Shown: positions 1 to 8,475 of the stretch, piece after piece | Numbering within the stretch: the first letter of the stretch is position 1 | Layout of the letters: the number at the start of each line of letters is the position of its first letter | NCBI RefSeq assembly: GCF_006738645.1 | Contig: NZ_AP019700.1 | Span: 2,988,001 to 3,052,000, forward strand | Origin: Stella humosa | Lineage (GTDB): Bacteria > Pseudomonadota > Alphaproteobacteria > ATCC43930 > Allostellaceae | Direction of reading: 5' to 3' | DNA: 64,000 nt | Translations under genes and position numbers: made by a program | Notes under the pieces: model-generated | Databases searched by the model: none | What the model saw: the letters and a program-made list of their open reading frames with translations, nothing else | What the model was told of the DNA's origin: nothing

Positions 1-522
1 CAGGATCGAGCCCGTGAGCGACAGGTTGTAGATGTTGGTCGAGCTGCGCATCAGGATGCGGCCCTTCCACTTGGGATCGGCCAGGTCCTCGTAGGTCGAG
101 AGATCGGCCGGCTTCACCTTGTCCTTGTTGTAGACGATGACGCGGGCGCGCTTGGAGAAGCCGTACCACTGGCCGGCGGGGTCGCGCAGTGCTGCCGGGA
201 TCTTCTCCTCCAGCACCGCGGACTTCACCGGCTGGAAGATGCCCTGGTCCTCGGCGGCCTGGAGGCGGCCGGCATCGACGGTGACGAACACGTCGCACGG
301 GCTGTTGACACCCTCGGCCTTGATCCGCTCGATCAGCTTTTCGGCCGTGTCCTCCACCAGCTTGACCTTGTGGCCGGTCAGCTTGGTGAAGCCCTCATAG
401 AGGGCGTTGTCGGTGTCGTAGTGGCGGGCGGTGTACAGGTGCAGGTCGGCTGCCGCCGCCTGCGTCGCCGCGCCCATGACCAGCGACGCCATCAGGGCCG
501 CAAGGCTGTTCGGTCGCATCAT
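1..522 (-). CDS. Iron(III)-type ABC transporter substrate-binding protein (5' part, runs off the window)
   Basis: This is the N-terminal ~174 residues of a periplasmic binding protein; the rest lies beyond base 1. It opens MMRPNSLAALMASLVMGAA followed by an AAAADLHLYTARHYDTD stretch, that is, a signal peptide and then the LYTARHYDTD start typical of the FutA/FbpA/AfuA iron-binding family. These proteins deliver ferric iron to an inner-membrane ABC permease. Two ATG codons lie in tandem at 522 and 519. The GGAGGG just upstream is better spaced for the second, so residue 1 may be at 519. The permease and ATPase are expected off the left edge. Substrate is inferred from family similarity only. 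Confidence 0.8.
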   Translation of the reverse strand, partial: MMRPNSLAALMASLVMGAATQAAAADLHLYTARHYDTDNALYEGFTKLTGHKVKLVEDTAEKLIERIKAEGVNSPCDVFVTVDAGRLQAAEDQGIFQPVKSAVLEEKIPAALRDPAGQWYGFSKRARVIVYNKDKVKPADLSTYEDLADPKWKGRILMRSSTNIYNLSLTGSIL

Positions 523-565
523 CCCTCCATATAGCGAAGCGGCGCCGGGGCGCCGGACAGGGAAG

Positions 566-594
566 GAATTAGTCCGAGACGCCTGCGAGTGCAA
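566..594 (-). promoter_or_regulatory. Candidate sigma-70 promoter of the iron-binding protein gene
   Basis: Reading the minus strand, TTGCAC (594-589) is followed after 17 bp by TAATTC (571-566), about 45 bp upstream of the start codon. The stretch 566-613 is clearly more AT-rich than its surroundings, and TAATTCTGAGAGTTA just upstream of the -35 could hold an iron-regulator site. I could not match it to a Fur, Irr or RirA consensus. Confidence 0.4.
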
Positions 595-623
595 GTAACT
601 CTCAGAATTAGCCAGACGTGCGC

Positions 624-2273
624 TCAGAGCAGCCATTCGATCGGCAGGACCGCCAGAAAGGCCACGCTCGCCCGCTTCCAGACAGTGGTGCCTGGCTCGC
701 GGTCGTGCCGCACCAGCTTCCCGTCCCGCCATTCGGTCCAGTACAGCGTGCCGTCCGCGGCCAGATGGACCTGATAGGCGCTGGTCTGCACGCTCTCGGC
801 AAAGATCGCGCCTATGCGCTGTGCCAGGGCTTCGCTTTCGATCAGGAACCCCAGTTCGGTATTCAGCTTCTCGGACCGGGGGTCGAAGTTGAACGAACCG
901 ACGAAGGCCCGCGCGCCGTCGACCGAGATGGTCTTGGCGTGCAGGCTCGATCCCGAGAGCCCCATACGGCCGGCACTGCCGATCGCGCCGGAACCGCCAG
1001 CCACCGGAACGCCGGCCGCGCCCGGTGCCCTGCCTGTGCGCAGGATACGCATCCAGCCGGCCCGGATGCCGCGCCGCGTGCGGCGGCGCGGTCGCGGCGG
1101 GGCGGCCGACCGGCGCGTCTCGTAGATCGTGACGCCCATTTCGAGCAGCGGCTTGCGATGCCGGGCATACCCGGCATGGACCGCGGCCACGTCCGTCGCC
1201 TCGAGCGAGTTCGTCAGCACGCTGATGCGGACGCCGCGTGCTGCCATGGCGGCGAAGGACGCCACGCCGCTGGCCGTCGGCACGAAATAGGGCGAGACGA
1301 TCTTCATGTCCGATGCCGGCCGGCCGATCGCCTGCCCCAGCTTGTAGGCGACCTGCGTTCGCCGTCCCGCCAAACCCAGCCCCTTGGCGGGATCGTCGCT
1401 GATCATGCGGGCCGGGGCCCATTCCATCCGGAGCCGGCCTTCCAGCAACTCATGCACGAACGGCGAGTGGGCGATGCCGTCGACATAGGCCTCGACCTCC
1501 GGGAAGCGTGCGCCCAGCGCCTCGCGCGACAGGCTGCGCGACAGGGCCACCGGGTCGCCCTGCGGCAGCAGCCGGTCGACGGGATAGGCCGATGCGCTCG
1601 ACCAGTAGCCGCCGAAGTCCGCCGCGACCTCGTCGGCGATGGGGCCGATCGCCAGCACGTCGAGGTCGGCGAAGAGCGTCCCCGCCGCCGCCCCAAAATA
1701 CTCGTCGCCGATGTTGCGGCCGCCGATGATCGTCGCCTGGCCGTCGGCGGTGAACGACTTGTTGTGCATGCGCCGGTTCAGCCGGAAGAAATCCGTCAGG
1801 TAGCCCAGCACCCGCAGCCGGCGCAGGACGACGGGGTTGAACAGCCGCACCTCGATGTTCGGGTGGGCGTCCAGCGCAGCCAGGATGCCGTCCAGCACGA
1901 CCGTGTTGATGTCGTCCAGCAGCAGCCGCACCCGGACGCCGCGGTCGGCCGCGGCCAGGAGCGCGCCGAACAGCAGGCTGCCCGACATGTCGTTCCGCCA
2001 CAGGTAGTACTGTACATCCAGCGTGCGCTCGGCCGCCTCGGCCAGCAGGACCCGGGCGCCGAACGCGTCCTCGCCATCGGCCAGGGCATGAAACCCCGAA
2101 TGCCCGGGGTTGGCCGCAACCCGGCCGCAGATGGCCCGGCCGAGCCGCGTTGCGGTCGTGTCCATTGCGGGCGCGGGCGGCGTGCGCCCTTCAAGCGACG
2201 GCAGCCGCCACCAGAAGCGAACGAATGCCAGGCCCGCCACCGGCAGCAGGAGGATGAGGAGGATCGATTCCAT
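624..2273 (-). CDS. Phospholipase D / cardiolipin synthase-family protein
   Basis: 549 residues with two complete HKD motifs: H170-N-K172-x4-D177 followed by GGRN, and H445-A-K447-x4-D452 followed by GSFNFDPRSE. These are the paired catalytic sites of the phospholipase D superfamily, which transfer or hydrolyse phosphatidyl groups. A hydrophobic segment at residues 1-22 and another at the C-terminus (FLAVLPIEWLL) suggest inner-membrane attachment. An odd Arg/Pro/Gly-rich insert occupies about residues 388-443, just before the second HKD. It is the last of three minus-strand genes (MaoC, acyl-CoA dehydrogenase, this) with 27 bp to its upstream neighbour. Cardiolipin synthesis, lipid degradation or a nuclease role cannot be separated from sequence. 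Confidence 0.85.
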   Translation of the reverse strand: MESILLILLLPVAGLAFVRFWWRLPSLEGRTPPAPAMDTTATRLGRAICGRVAANPGHSGFHALADGEDAFGARVLLAEAAERTLDVQYYLWRNDMSGSLLFGALLAAADRGVRVRLLLDDINTVVLDGILAALDAHPNIEVRLFNPVVLRRLRVLGYLTDFFRLNRRMHNKSFTADGQATIIGGRNIGDEYFGAAAGTLFADLDVLAIGPIADEVAADFGGYWSSASAYPVDRLLPQGDPVALSRSLSREALGARFPEVEAYVDGIAHSPFVHELLEGRLRMEWAPARMISDDPAKGLGLAGRRTQVAYKLGQAIGRPASDMKIVSPYFVPTASGVASFAAMAARGVRISVLTNSLEATDVAAVHAGYARHRKPLLEMGVTIYETRRSAAPPRPRRRTRRGIRAGWMRILRTGRAPGAAGVPVAGGSGAIGSAGRMGLSGSSLHAKTISVDGARAFVGSFNFDPRSEKLNTELGFLIESEALAQRIGAIFAESVQTSAYQVHLAADGTLYWTEWRDGKLVRHDREPGTTVWKRASVAFLAVLPIEWLL

Positions 2274-2300
2274 GCGCTGTCGGCTATGGACGCTCTATCC

Positions 2301-3479
2301 TCAGACGGGGTTCCGCTGGATGAGCTGCTTGGCGATGATCAGCCGCTGCAATTCGTTGGTGCCCTCGCCGATCACCAGCAGCGGCGCGTCGCGATAGAGC
2401 CGCTCGACCGGGAACTCCTTGGAATAGCCATAGCCACCATGGACGCGCATGGCCTCGAGCGAATTCTCGACCGCGGCCTCGCTGGCGAACAGCTTGGCCA
2501 TCCCGGCTTCCATGTCGCAGCGCCGGCCGGCGTCGTAGGCCGCGGCCGCCGCCCGCACCAGCAGCCGCGCGGCCTCGGTCCTGGTCGCCATGTCGGCCAG
2601 CTTGATCTGGATCGACTGGTGCTCGCAGATCGGCTTGCCGAAGGTCTTGCGGATCTGCGAATAGCGCACCGCCTCGTCCAGCGCCGCCTGGGCGACGCCG
2701 ACGCCGCGGGCCGCCACGTTGATGCGCCCCAGTTCCAGCCCGCCCAGCGCGTGCTTCAGCCCCTCGCCCGGCACCCCGCCCACCAGGTTCTCGTTGCCGA
2801 TGCGAAAGCCGTCGAAGATCAGCTCCGCACTGTCGATGCCCTTGTAGCCCAGCTTCTCCAGCTTGCGGCTGGCCCGGAAGCCCTCCCCCTTCTCGGCGAT
2901 GAAGAGCGACATGCCCTTGTGGCGCGGCTGCGCTTCGGGATCGGTCTTCACCAGCACCGCGAAGGCCTGGCCATGAATGCCGTTGGAGATCCAGGTCTTG
3001 GTGCCGTCGATCACCCAGCCATTGCCGTCGGCGCGCGCGACGGTGCGGATCGCCTGCAGGTCGGTGCCGCAGTCGGGTTCGGTCAGGGCCAGGCCGCCGC
3101 GCACCTCGCCCGAGGCGAACTTCGGCAGGAAGCGCTGTTTCTGCTCGTCGGTGCCGAAGCGCTGCACGGCGGCGGCCATGATCAGGTGCGAGTTGAAGAT
3201 GCCCGACAGCGACATCCACACCAGCGACACCCGCTCGACCACCTGCGCATAGGTCGAGGCCGACAGGCCGAGGCCGCCATACTCGGCCGCGATGGTGGCG
3301 CCGAACAGCCCAAGCTCGCGCATCTTGCCGACGATCTCCTCGGGGTAGATGTCGTCATGCTCGAGATGGTGGACGTGGGGCTTCACGTCGCGATCGAGGA
3401 AGCGGCCGACCGCGTCGAGGATCAGGCGATCCTGCTCAGCCACGTCGTCCGGGTCGCGGGGAATGAGCGGTGTGGACAT
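2301..3479 (-). CDS. Acyl-CoA dehydrogenase
   Basis: 392 residues with the full acyl-CoA dehydrogenase fold: helical N-terminal domain, middle beta domain with LALTEPDCGTDLQAIRT and TKTWISNG, and a C-terminal helical domain ending in VIGEGTNELQRLIIAKQLI. The Glu of IGEGT sits where medium- and short-chain dehydrogenases carry their catalytic base. It oxidises an acyl-CoA to the trans-2-enoyl-CoA with FAD, passing electrons to ETF. An upstream in-frame codon at 3521 exists, but the start at 3479 is preferred: it has a GGAG-type ribosome site and does not run into the MaoC gene, which ends at 3493. Pairing with a MaoC hydratase suggests two consecutive beta-oxidation-like steps; chain specificity is unknown. 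Confidence 0.9.
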   Translation of the reverse strand: MSTPLIPRDPDDVAEQDRLILDAVGRFLDRDVKPHVHHLEHDDIYPEEIVGKMRELGLFGATIAAEYGGLGLSASTYAQVVERVSLVWMSLSGIFNSHLIMAAAVQRFGTDEQKQRFLPKFASGEVRGGLALTEPDCGTDLQAIRTVARADGNGWVIDGTKTWISNGIHGQAFAVLVKTDPEAQPRHKGMSLFIAEKGEGFRASRKLEKLGYKGIDSAELIFDGFRIGNENLVGGVPGEGLKHALGGLELGRINVAARGVGVAQAALDEAVRYSQIRKTFGKPICEHQSIQIKLADMATRTEAARLLVRAAAAAYDAGRRCDMEAGMAKLFASEAAVENSLEAMRVHGGYGYSKEFPVERLYRDAPLLVIGEGTNELQRLIIAKQLIQRNPV

Positions 3480-3492
3480 CGGGCGGCTCCGG

Positions 3493-4008
3493 TCAGTAGT
3501 TCGCGCGGTCGGCCACGCCATGGCCGCGCATGGCGACCAGGATGGCGCGCTCGAAGCGCATGAATTCGCTGCCGTCGGCCTTCAGGCCGCGGGTACGCAC
3601 GGCGACCACGCCCTGGGTCGGGCGCGAGGCGGACGGGCGCTTGGTCAGCACCTCGCTCTCGGCATAGATGGTGTCGCCGTTGAAGACGGGCGCCGTCAGC
3701 TTGATGTCGGTCCAGCCGAGGTTGGCGATGGCGTGCTGGCTGACGTCGGCCACGGTCATGCCGGTGACGATCGACAGCGTCAGCAGGCTGTTGACGAGCG
3801 GCTGGCCGAACTCGCTGTGCCGGGCGTACTCGGCATCGAAATGCAGCGGGTGGGTGTTCATCGTCAGCAGCGTGAACCAGGCATTGTCCGTCTCGGTGAT
3901 CGTGCGTCCTGGCCGATGCTCGTAGACGTCGCCCACGGTGAAATCCTCGAAATACCGCCCGGGCGCTGCGCGGTAGCGTTGCGGGGCGACCTCGCGACTG
4001 CCGACCAT
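3493..4008 (-). CDS. MaoC-family enoyl-CoA hydratase/dehydratase
   Basis: 171 residues forming one hot-dog domain. The MaoC hydratase signature is seen as TETDNAWFTLLTMNTHPLHFD, with the Asp and His of the active loop, followed by PVFNGDTIYAESEV. The family adds water to, or removes it from, short-chain enoyl-CoA esters; relatives with the MNTHPLHFD motif act on mesaconyl- or methylmalyl-CoA-type substrates. It lies 13 bp upstream of the acyl-CoA dehydrogenase on the same strand, so the product of one enzyme could be the substrate of the other. It reads divergently from the GST gene at 4097. The exact substrate cannot be told from sequence. Confidence 0.85.
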   Translation of the reverse strand: MVGSREVAPQRYRAAPGRYFEDFTVGDVYEHRPGRTITETDNAWFTLLTMNTHPLHFDAEYARHSEFGQPLVNSLLTLSIVTGMTVADVSQHAIANLGWTDIKLTAPVFNGDTIYAESEVLTKRPSASRPTQGVVAVRTRGLKADGSEFMRFERAILVAMRGHGVADRANY

Positions 4009-4096
4009 TCCTTCCTCCCATCTTTCACGCCATCATAGGGCGGTTCGGCCCCGAGCGCCCCACCCGCCGAACGCCATCCCGCGGAGCACCATCCCA

Positions 4097-4705
4097 ATGC
4101 CCGACCTGAAGATCTACGGCGTCGCCCGTTCCCGCGCCTTCCGCGTCCTCTGGGCCGCCAAGGAGCTGGGCCTCGAATACGACCATGTGCAGATCGGCTT
4201 CGACGGCAGCAACAAGACGCCGGAATTCCTGGCCGTGAACCCGCTCGGCAGCGTGCCGGTGATCGCCGACGGCGACTTCAAGCTGTTCGAATCGCTGGCA
4301 ATCAACATGTACTTGGCCAAGCGGGCGGGCAGCACGCTTTATCCCGCCGCGCTGGAGGATGAGGCCCGCACCTGGCAGTGGTCGCTGTTCGGCGCCACCG
4401 AGCTCGATTTCCCGATCCTCGACTGGGCGCGCAACACCACGGTCCTGCCGCCCGAGAAGCGCGACCCGGCGGTGGCGGCCAAGGCGCTGGCGACCCTGGC
4501 GCCGAAGCTGGCGGCACTAGACAAGGCGCTGGCCGGCCGCAGCTACCTGCTGGGCGAGCAGTTCACGGTCGCCGACCTGAACCTCGCGTCCGTCATGTAT
4601 CGCCTGCTGTGGGCCGACCTCGGCGCCACTCCGGCGGTGAAGGGCTGGCTCGACCGCTGCTACGACCGACCGGCCGCCAAGGAGGCGCGGGCGATGCGCG
4701 AGTGA
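4097..4705 (+). CDS. Glutathione S-transferase family protein
   Basis: 202 residues. The N-terminal thioredoxin-fold domain opens MPDLKIYGVARSRAFRVLW and carries the cis-Pro segment NPLGSVPVI and the glutathione-binding LFESLAIN. An all-helical C-terminal domain follows, with LLGEQFTVADLNLASVM, the conserved N-capping box of GSTs. It probably conjugates or reduces electrophiles using glutathione in the cytoplasm. Ser12 near the N-terminus may be the thiol-activating residue, as in theta/beta-like classes. The stop overlaps the next gene's GTG by 4 bp, so the two are probably translated together. Confidence 0.88.
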   Translation: MPDLKIYGVARSRAFRVLWAAKELGLEYDHVQIGFDGSNKTPEFLAVNPLGSVPVIADGDFKLFESLAINMYLAKRAGSTLYPAALEDEARTWQWSLFGATELDFPILDWARNTTVLPPEKRDPAVAAKALATLAPKLAALDKALAGRSYLLGEQFTVADLNLASVMYRLLWADLGATPAVKGWLDRCYDRPAAKEARAMRE

Positions 4706-6270
4706 GCGCGCCCCCAATCGACCAAGTGGCGATCGACCAAGCGGCGCTCGACCGCCTGGTCGCCATTGCCGCCGACGAGCCCGGCATCGCGGCTGCCGCC
4801 ATTGTCGGCGGCCGCGTGGCCTGGCGGCATTGCGCGGGACTGGCCAGCCTGTCGCAGGGGACGCCGATCGACGCCTACACGCGCTTTCATCTGGTGTCGC
4901 TCAGCAAGCCCTTCACCGCCGCGACCATGGTCGCGGCGGCCGCGGCCGGGCGGCTGTCGCTGGATGACGACATCCGCCGCCATCTGCCCGAGATGCCGGC
5001 GCCCGATCATGGCCGGCCCGTCACCGTCCGCCACCTGCTGTCGATGACGAGCGGGCTCGACGACGTGCTGGAGATCGACCGCCTGCGCGGCATCTGGCAT
5101 CCGGCCCCCGGGCGCGCCGCCGACCTGCTGGCCCTGGCCCTGGCACGCGGCCGCACCAGCGCCCCGCCCGGCCGGCGCTACATGTATGGCAACGTCAACT
5201 TCGTCCTGGCCGACGAGATCCTGCGCCGTCTCGGCCATGACAGCGCCGACGCCGCACGGTGCGCCGCCGTCTATGATCCGCTCGGGCTGTCGCGCACCGT
5301 CGACCGTCACCATGACGGCATCCCCCTGCCCGGCCTGGCCGAGCCCTATGTGCTGGATGGGGGCCGGTGGCGGCGCGCCACCGACATCCTGGGCATCTGC
5401 GGCGACCCCGTCACCTCGACCCTCAACGACCTCTGCTGCTGGGCGACGGCACTGCTGGCCGGCGCCGTGCCGGCGCTGGACGAGATGGCGCGACCAACAA
5501 CGCTCGCCTCCGGCCAGCCCCTGCGATACGGGCTGGGCCTCTTCCTGCGCGCCTGGCGCGGTCACCGGGTGATCGGCCATTTCGGGACGCAGCCCGGCTA
5601 TAAGGCCGGCATGGCCCTGCTGCCCGAGCAGGGCATCGGCATCGTGTTCCTGTCCAACCGGGAGGACCGGACGCCGGGCCAGATGGTGCCGGCGATGCTG
5701 GATATCCTGCTGCCGACAGCGCCGTCGGCCATGCCCTTGCCGCAAGGCCGCGACGGCGAATATGCCTGCCCCGACAGCGGCGAATGGGTTCGCGTCGCGG
5801 GCGGCGTGCTGGACACCGTCGGCTCCAGCTATCGCATCGCCGCCACCGGCGACGGCTTCCGCGGGGTCGAGGATCTGGGGGCGATGATCCATGCCGATGG
5901 CCGGTTCCAGGCCGATGGCACGCTCGACCTCGACCTCGGTGGCGAGCCGATGGTGCTGGCACCGGTGGTGCCGGGCGCGTTCGATCCGGGCGACTATGCC
6001 GGCGCCTATGACGGGGTGGACATCGCCAGCCGCCATGTCGTGCATGTGGCCGGTGGCGGACTGGAGATCAGCTACGGCACGGGCGGCGACCGCGGGCGCC
6101 GCTTCGTGATGCGTCCGCTCGGCCGCGACCTGTTCCTGGTGGAACCGGCCGCCCCCGGCATCGCCCATCGCCACACTTTCCGCTTCCGGCGCGACGCCGA
6201 CGGCCGGGTGACCGGCGCCGTCGCCACGCTGGAGCGGTTGAAGCGGATCGCGCTGCGGCGGGCGGGCTGA
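4702..6270 (+). CDS. Serine hydrolase, class C beta-lactamase / PBP-like family
   Basis: 522 residues. The catalytic S66-L-S-K69 motif is followed by a tyrosine motif (YMYGN) and a HFGTQPG segment matching the third active-site box (H-x-G). This is the arrangement of class C beta-lactamase-like esterases and D-aminopeptidases. The C-terminal ~170 residues form an extra beta-rich region seen in D-aminopeptidase/Lcp-type members. No signal peptide is evident, arguing for a cytoplasmic esterase or peptidase rather than a true beta-lactamase. The start is GTG at 4702 overlapping the GST stop (GTGA). The same frame stays open further upstream, inside the GST gene, but that portion has no family similarity. 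Substrate unknown. Confidence 0.82.
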   Translation: MSAPPIDQVAIDQAALDRLVAIAADEPGIAAAAIVGGRVAWRHCAGLASLSQGTPIDAYTRFHLVSLSKPFTAATMVAAAAAGRLSLDDDIRRHLPEMPAPDHGRPVTVRHLLSMTSGLDDVLEIDRLRGIWHPAPGRAADLLALALARGRTSAPPGRRYMYGNVNFVLADEILRRLGHDSADAARCAAVYDPLGLSRTVDRHHDGIPLPGLAEPYVLDGGRWRRATDILGICGDPVTSTLNDLCCWATALLAGAVPALDEMARPTTLASGQPLRYGLGLFLRAWRGHRVIGHFGTQPGYKAGMALLPEQGIGIVFLSNREDRTPGQMVPAMLDILLPTAPSAMPLPQGRDGEYACPDSGEWVRVAGGVLDTVGSSYRIAATGDGFRGVEDLGAMIHADGRFQADGTLDLDLGGEPMVLAPVVPGAFDPGDYAGAYDGVDIASRHVVHVAGGGLEISYGTGGDRGRRFVMRPLGRDLFLVEPAAPGIAHRHTFRFRRDADGRVTGAVATLERLKRIALRRAG

Positions 6271-6282
6271 GCCGCCCCCCTT

Positions 6283-6996
6283 TCAGATCGCGCGGAGCTG
6301 GCGCGCCAGGTCGATCAGGTCCGTCGCCACGAAGGTGAAGTCGTGCTCGGCCTTCTTGTCCTTCTCCTGCGCCGGACCGTATTCGGTCGGCCGCGGGAAG
6401 AAGGCCGTGCTCAGGCCCTGCTTGGAGGCCGCGACCAGGTCGGAATTGTGCGCCGCCGTCATCAGCACCTCGTGCGGCTTCAGGCCGAGGAAGGTATAGA
6501 GGCTGCGATACATCACCGGGTCGGGCTTGTAGTGCTGGCACAGCTCGGCCGACAGGATGGTGTCGAACGGCATGCCGGCGTTCTTGGCCATGTTCAGCAG
6601 CAGCCCGACATTGCCGTTGGACGCGGTCGCCAGGATGAATTTCGGCTTCAGCGCCAGCAGGCCCGGCACGGTGTCCGGCCAGGGCGTGAGGCGGTGCCAG
6701 ACGCGGTTCCAGTGGTCCTTCTCGTCTTCCGTCAGGCCGGTGATGCCGAACTGGTCGAGCAGCCGGTCGAGCGTCTCGCGGTGCAGGATGTCGAGGATCG
6801 TCCAGGGCCGCTCGCCCTTGCGGACCTTGTCCATCGACGGGTGGTAGGCGCCGCGCCAGGCGTCCGCGAAGGCGTACCAGTCGACCTTAAGGCCGCGGGG
6901 CCCGCCCCATGCCTCACCCTCGCGGGCGACCGAGTTGCGCCAGTCGACCAGCGTGCCGAAGACGTCGAAGACCAGCGCCTTGATGCCGTGTCCCAT
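6283..6996 (-). CDS. Haloacid dehalogenase, type II (HAD superfamily)
   Basis: 237 residues. The first HAD motif, FDVFGTLVDW, gives the nucleophilic Asp11. It continues with ATASNGN (motif II), a Lys in YKPDPVMYRS (motif III), and AAHNSDLVAA in place of the usual acidic motif IV. Spacing and helical cap match 2-haloacid dehalogenases, which hydrolyse L-2-haloalkanoates to D-2-hydroxyalkanoates. Related HADs act on phosphate esters, so dehalogenation is probable but not certain. The AAGGAAAC ribosome site is 7 bp before the ATG. It lies 36 bp downstream of the CapA-like gene on the same strand and converges with the serine hydrolase. Confidence 0.85.
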   Translation of the reverse strand: MGHGIKALVFDVFGTLVDWRNSVAREGEAWGGPRGLKVDWYAFADAWRGAYHPSMDKVRKGERPWTILDILHRETLDRLLDQFGITGLTEDEKDHWNRVWHRLTPWPDTVPGLLALKPKFILATASNGNVGLLLNMAKNAGMPFDTILSAELCQHYKPDPVMYRSLYTFLGLKPHEVLMTAAHNSDLVAASKQGLSTAFFPRPTEYGPAQEKDKKAEHDFTFVATDLIDLARQLRAI

Positions 6997-7010
6997 GCTG
7001 CCGTTTCCTT

Positions 7011-7038
7011 CCAGTTTATTATGGCCAGTTTGTTATGG
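7011..7038. repeat. Tandem 14-bp repeat across the CapA-like stop codon
   Basis: Two adjacent 14-mers, CCAGTTTATTATGG (7011-7024) and CCAGTTTGTTATGG (7025-7038), differ at one base. The second contains the TAA stop of the CapA-like gene. It looks like a small slipped-strand duplication in the intergenic gap before the dehalogenase gene. Confidence 0.7.
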
Positions 7039-8343
7039 CCGCCAGATGCCGGTCCCGTTCTTCCACTCGATGGTGCAGCCGAAGGGTCGCGAGAGTTCGG
7101 CCAGCCGGGCGACGATGCGCTCGCCGGTCGCCTTGTCGGCCAGGCGCGGGGTGCCGCGGCGGCCGGGCGGCAGCGCCTGCGACAGTTCGACCGGATGGAA
7201 GGTGATGCCCGCCAGCGCCGTCCCCTCGAAGCGCAGGATCGGCAGCACCGTCTCGTAGAAGGCGGCGTCGGCAAAGTTGAGCGAGGCGCCCTTGGCGGTG
7301 CGCGCGGCATAGTATTCGTAGGGCATGGAGGTATCGCCCGGCAGGTCGACCACCTCGTACTGCTCGGCCGGCACCGGCTCGGTCGTGTCGCGGTGGAAGA
7401 CGAAGTTGCCCAGGCTGTAGAAGATCGGCCGCCCGGCATGGACCTCCATCCCGCGTAGCTGGTGCGGCCCATGGCCGAGATAGGCGGTTGCACCGGCATC
7501 GATGCAGGCGCGCGCAAAGGCGACCAGCCAGTCGGGCGTGGCTGTCACCTGGTTGGCCGGCTCATGGGTGTGGCCGTTCACCAGCACGATGTCGGCGAAG
7601 GCCGCGGCGTTGCGGATCTCGCCCAGCACCCGGTCGACGTCACGCGGCTCCAGCCACTCGACGATGCGCGTCTCGGTGCCCTCGGCCAGGGGCAAGTTGA
7701 GGTTGTGGAAGAATCGCGGGTTGCCCTGGGCCACCTGGGCGGCCGCCAGCGCCTTGTAGCTGGCGGGGTCCAGTTCCAGCTTGCGCTTGACCTTCACGCC
7801 ATTGACGCCGGGCCGGCCCATCACGTCGCCGCGCTGGGCGCCGGCCCGATGACTGGCGGGATAGGTCGTGGTCAGGCTCAGCATGGCGACGCGGCCGGCA
7901 TTGGTGTCGAGATAGACCGCGCGGCCCGCCTGCCCCAGATTCTCGCCGCAGCCGGAATGCGGCAGGCCCAGCCCGTCCAGCACCCGCGCGGTCGCCCGCA
8001 GCCCCTCGATCCCCCAGTCGCAGGCATGGTTGTTGCCGCGCGCGAACAGGTGGAAGCCCATATGGGCCAAGTCCTCCAGCGCCTTCGGCGGGGCGACCAG
8101 ATAGCTACCCCCGCGCTCGGCCCCGGGCGACCCGGTGAAAGTCGCCATGTCGAAGACGTTGGTCTCCAGGTTGACGGATGCGATGTCGACGCCGCGGATC
8201 AGCCGGCAGAGATCGTGGTAGCCCGGGTCCTCTGCCCGGTCGAGATGGCGGGTGCGGTGGCCGATGATGGCATCGCCGGTCGCCGTCAGCGTCCATTGCA
8301 GCCCGGCCTCGGCCTTCTTCCTGGTGAACCCGCTACGCGCCAT
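7033..8343 (-). CDS. CapA-family metallophosphoesterase-like protein
   Basis: 436 residues of the CapA (PGA_cap) family. Visible landmarks are TATGDAIIGHR near the start, ASVNLETNVF, GNNHACDWG, VLVNGHTHEP, YLGHGPHQLRGMEV and FYSLGNFVFH, reproducing the Asp/Asn/His metal-site motifs of the calcineurin-like fold. CapA of Bacillus takes part in poly-gamma-glutamate capsule synthesis and export. No signal peptide or membrane segment is present, and no capB/capC neighbour is seen, so a soluble phosphoesterase role is as likely as a capsule role. It reads divergently from the SnoaL-like gene and precedes the haloacid dehalogenase. Confidence 0.82.
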   Translation of the reverse strand: MARSGFTRKKAEAGLQWTLTATGDAIIGHRTRHLDRAEDPGYHDLCRLIRGVDIASVNLETNVFDMATFTGSPGAERGGSYLVAPPKALEDLAHMGFHLFARGNNHACDWGIEGLRATARVLDGLGLPHSGCGENLGQAGRAVYLDTNAGRVAMLSLTTTYPASHRAGAQRGDVMGRPGVNGVKVKRKLELDPASYKALAAAQVAQGNPRFFHNLNLPLAEGTETRIVEWLEPRDVDRVLGEIRNAAAFADIVLVNGHTHEPANQVTATPDWLVAFARACIDAGATAYLGHGPHQLRGMEVHAGRPIFYSLGNFVFHRDTTEPVPAEQYEVVDLPGDTSMPYEYYAARTAKGASLNFADAAFYETVLPILRFEGTALAGITFHPVELSQALPPGRRGTPRLADKATGERIVARLAELSRPFGCTIEWKNGTGIWRP

Positions 8344-8475
8344 GGCTGCTTCCTCGAGACCCTGTCGAAACCGGCGGCGATGCTACCCCGCACACGGCCC
8401 GCCGCGCCATCGGCGTTGATCGCGGCCGCCGACAATGATCGAATGGCCTGGACTGATTTTTCGGGGAGCCCGCGA

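Noticed and set aside
618-3563. A 981-codon open frame on the plus strand
   Set aside because: It runs antisense to a phospholipase D and an acyl-CoA dehydrogenase that have complete motifs. Its translation is Arg/Ala/His/Gln-rich without any family, as expected in very GC-rich DNA.
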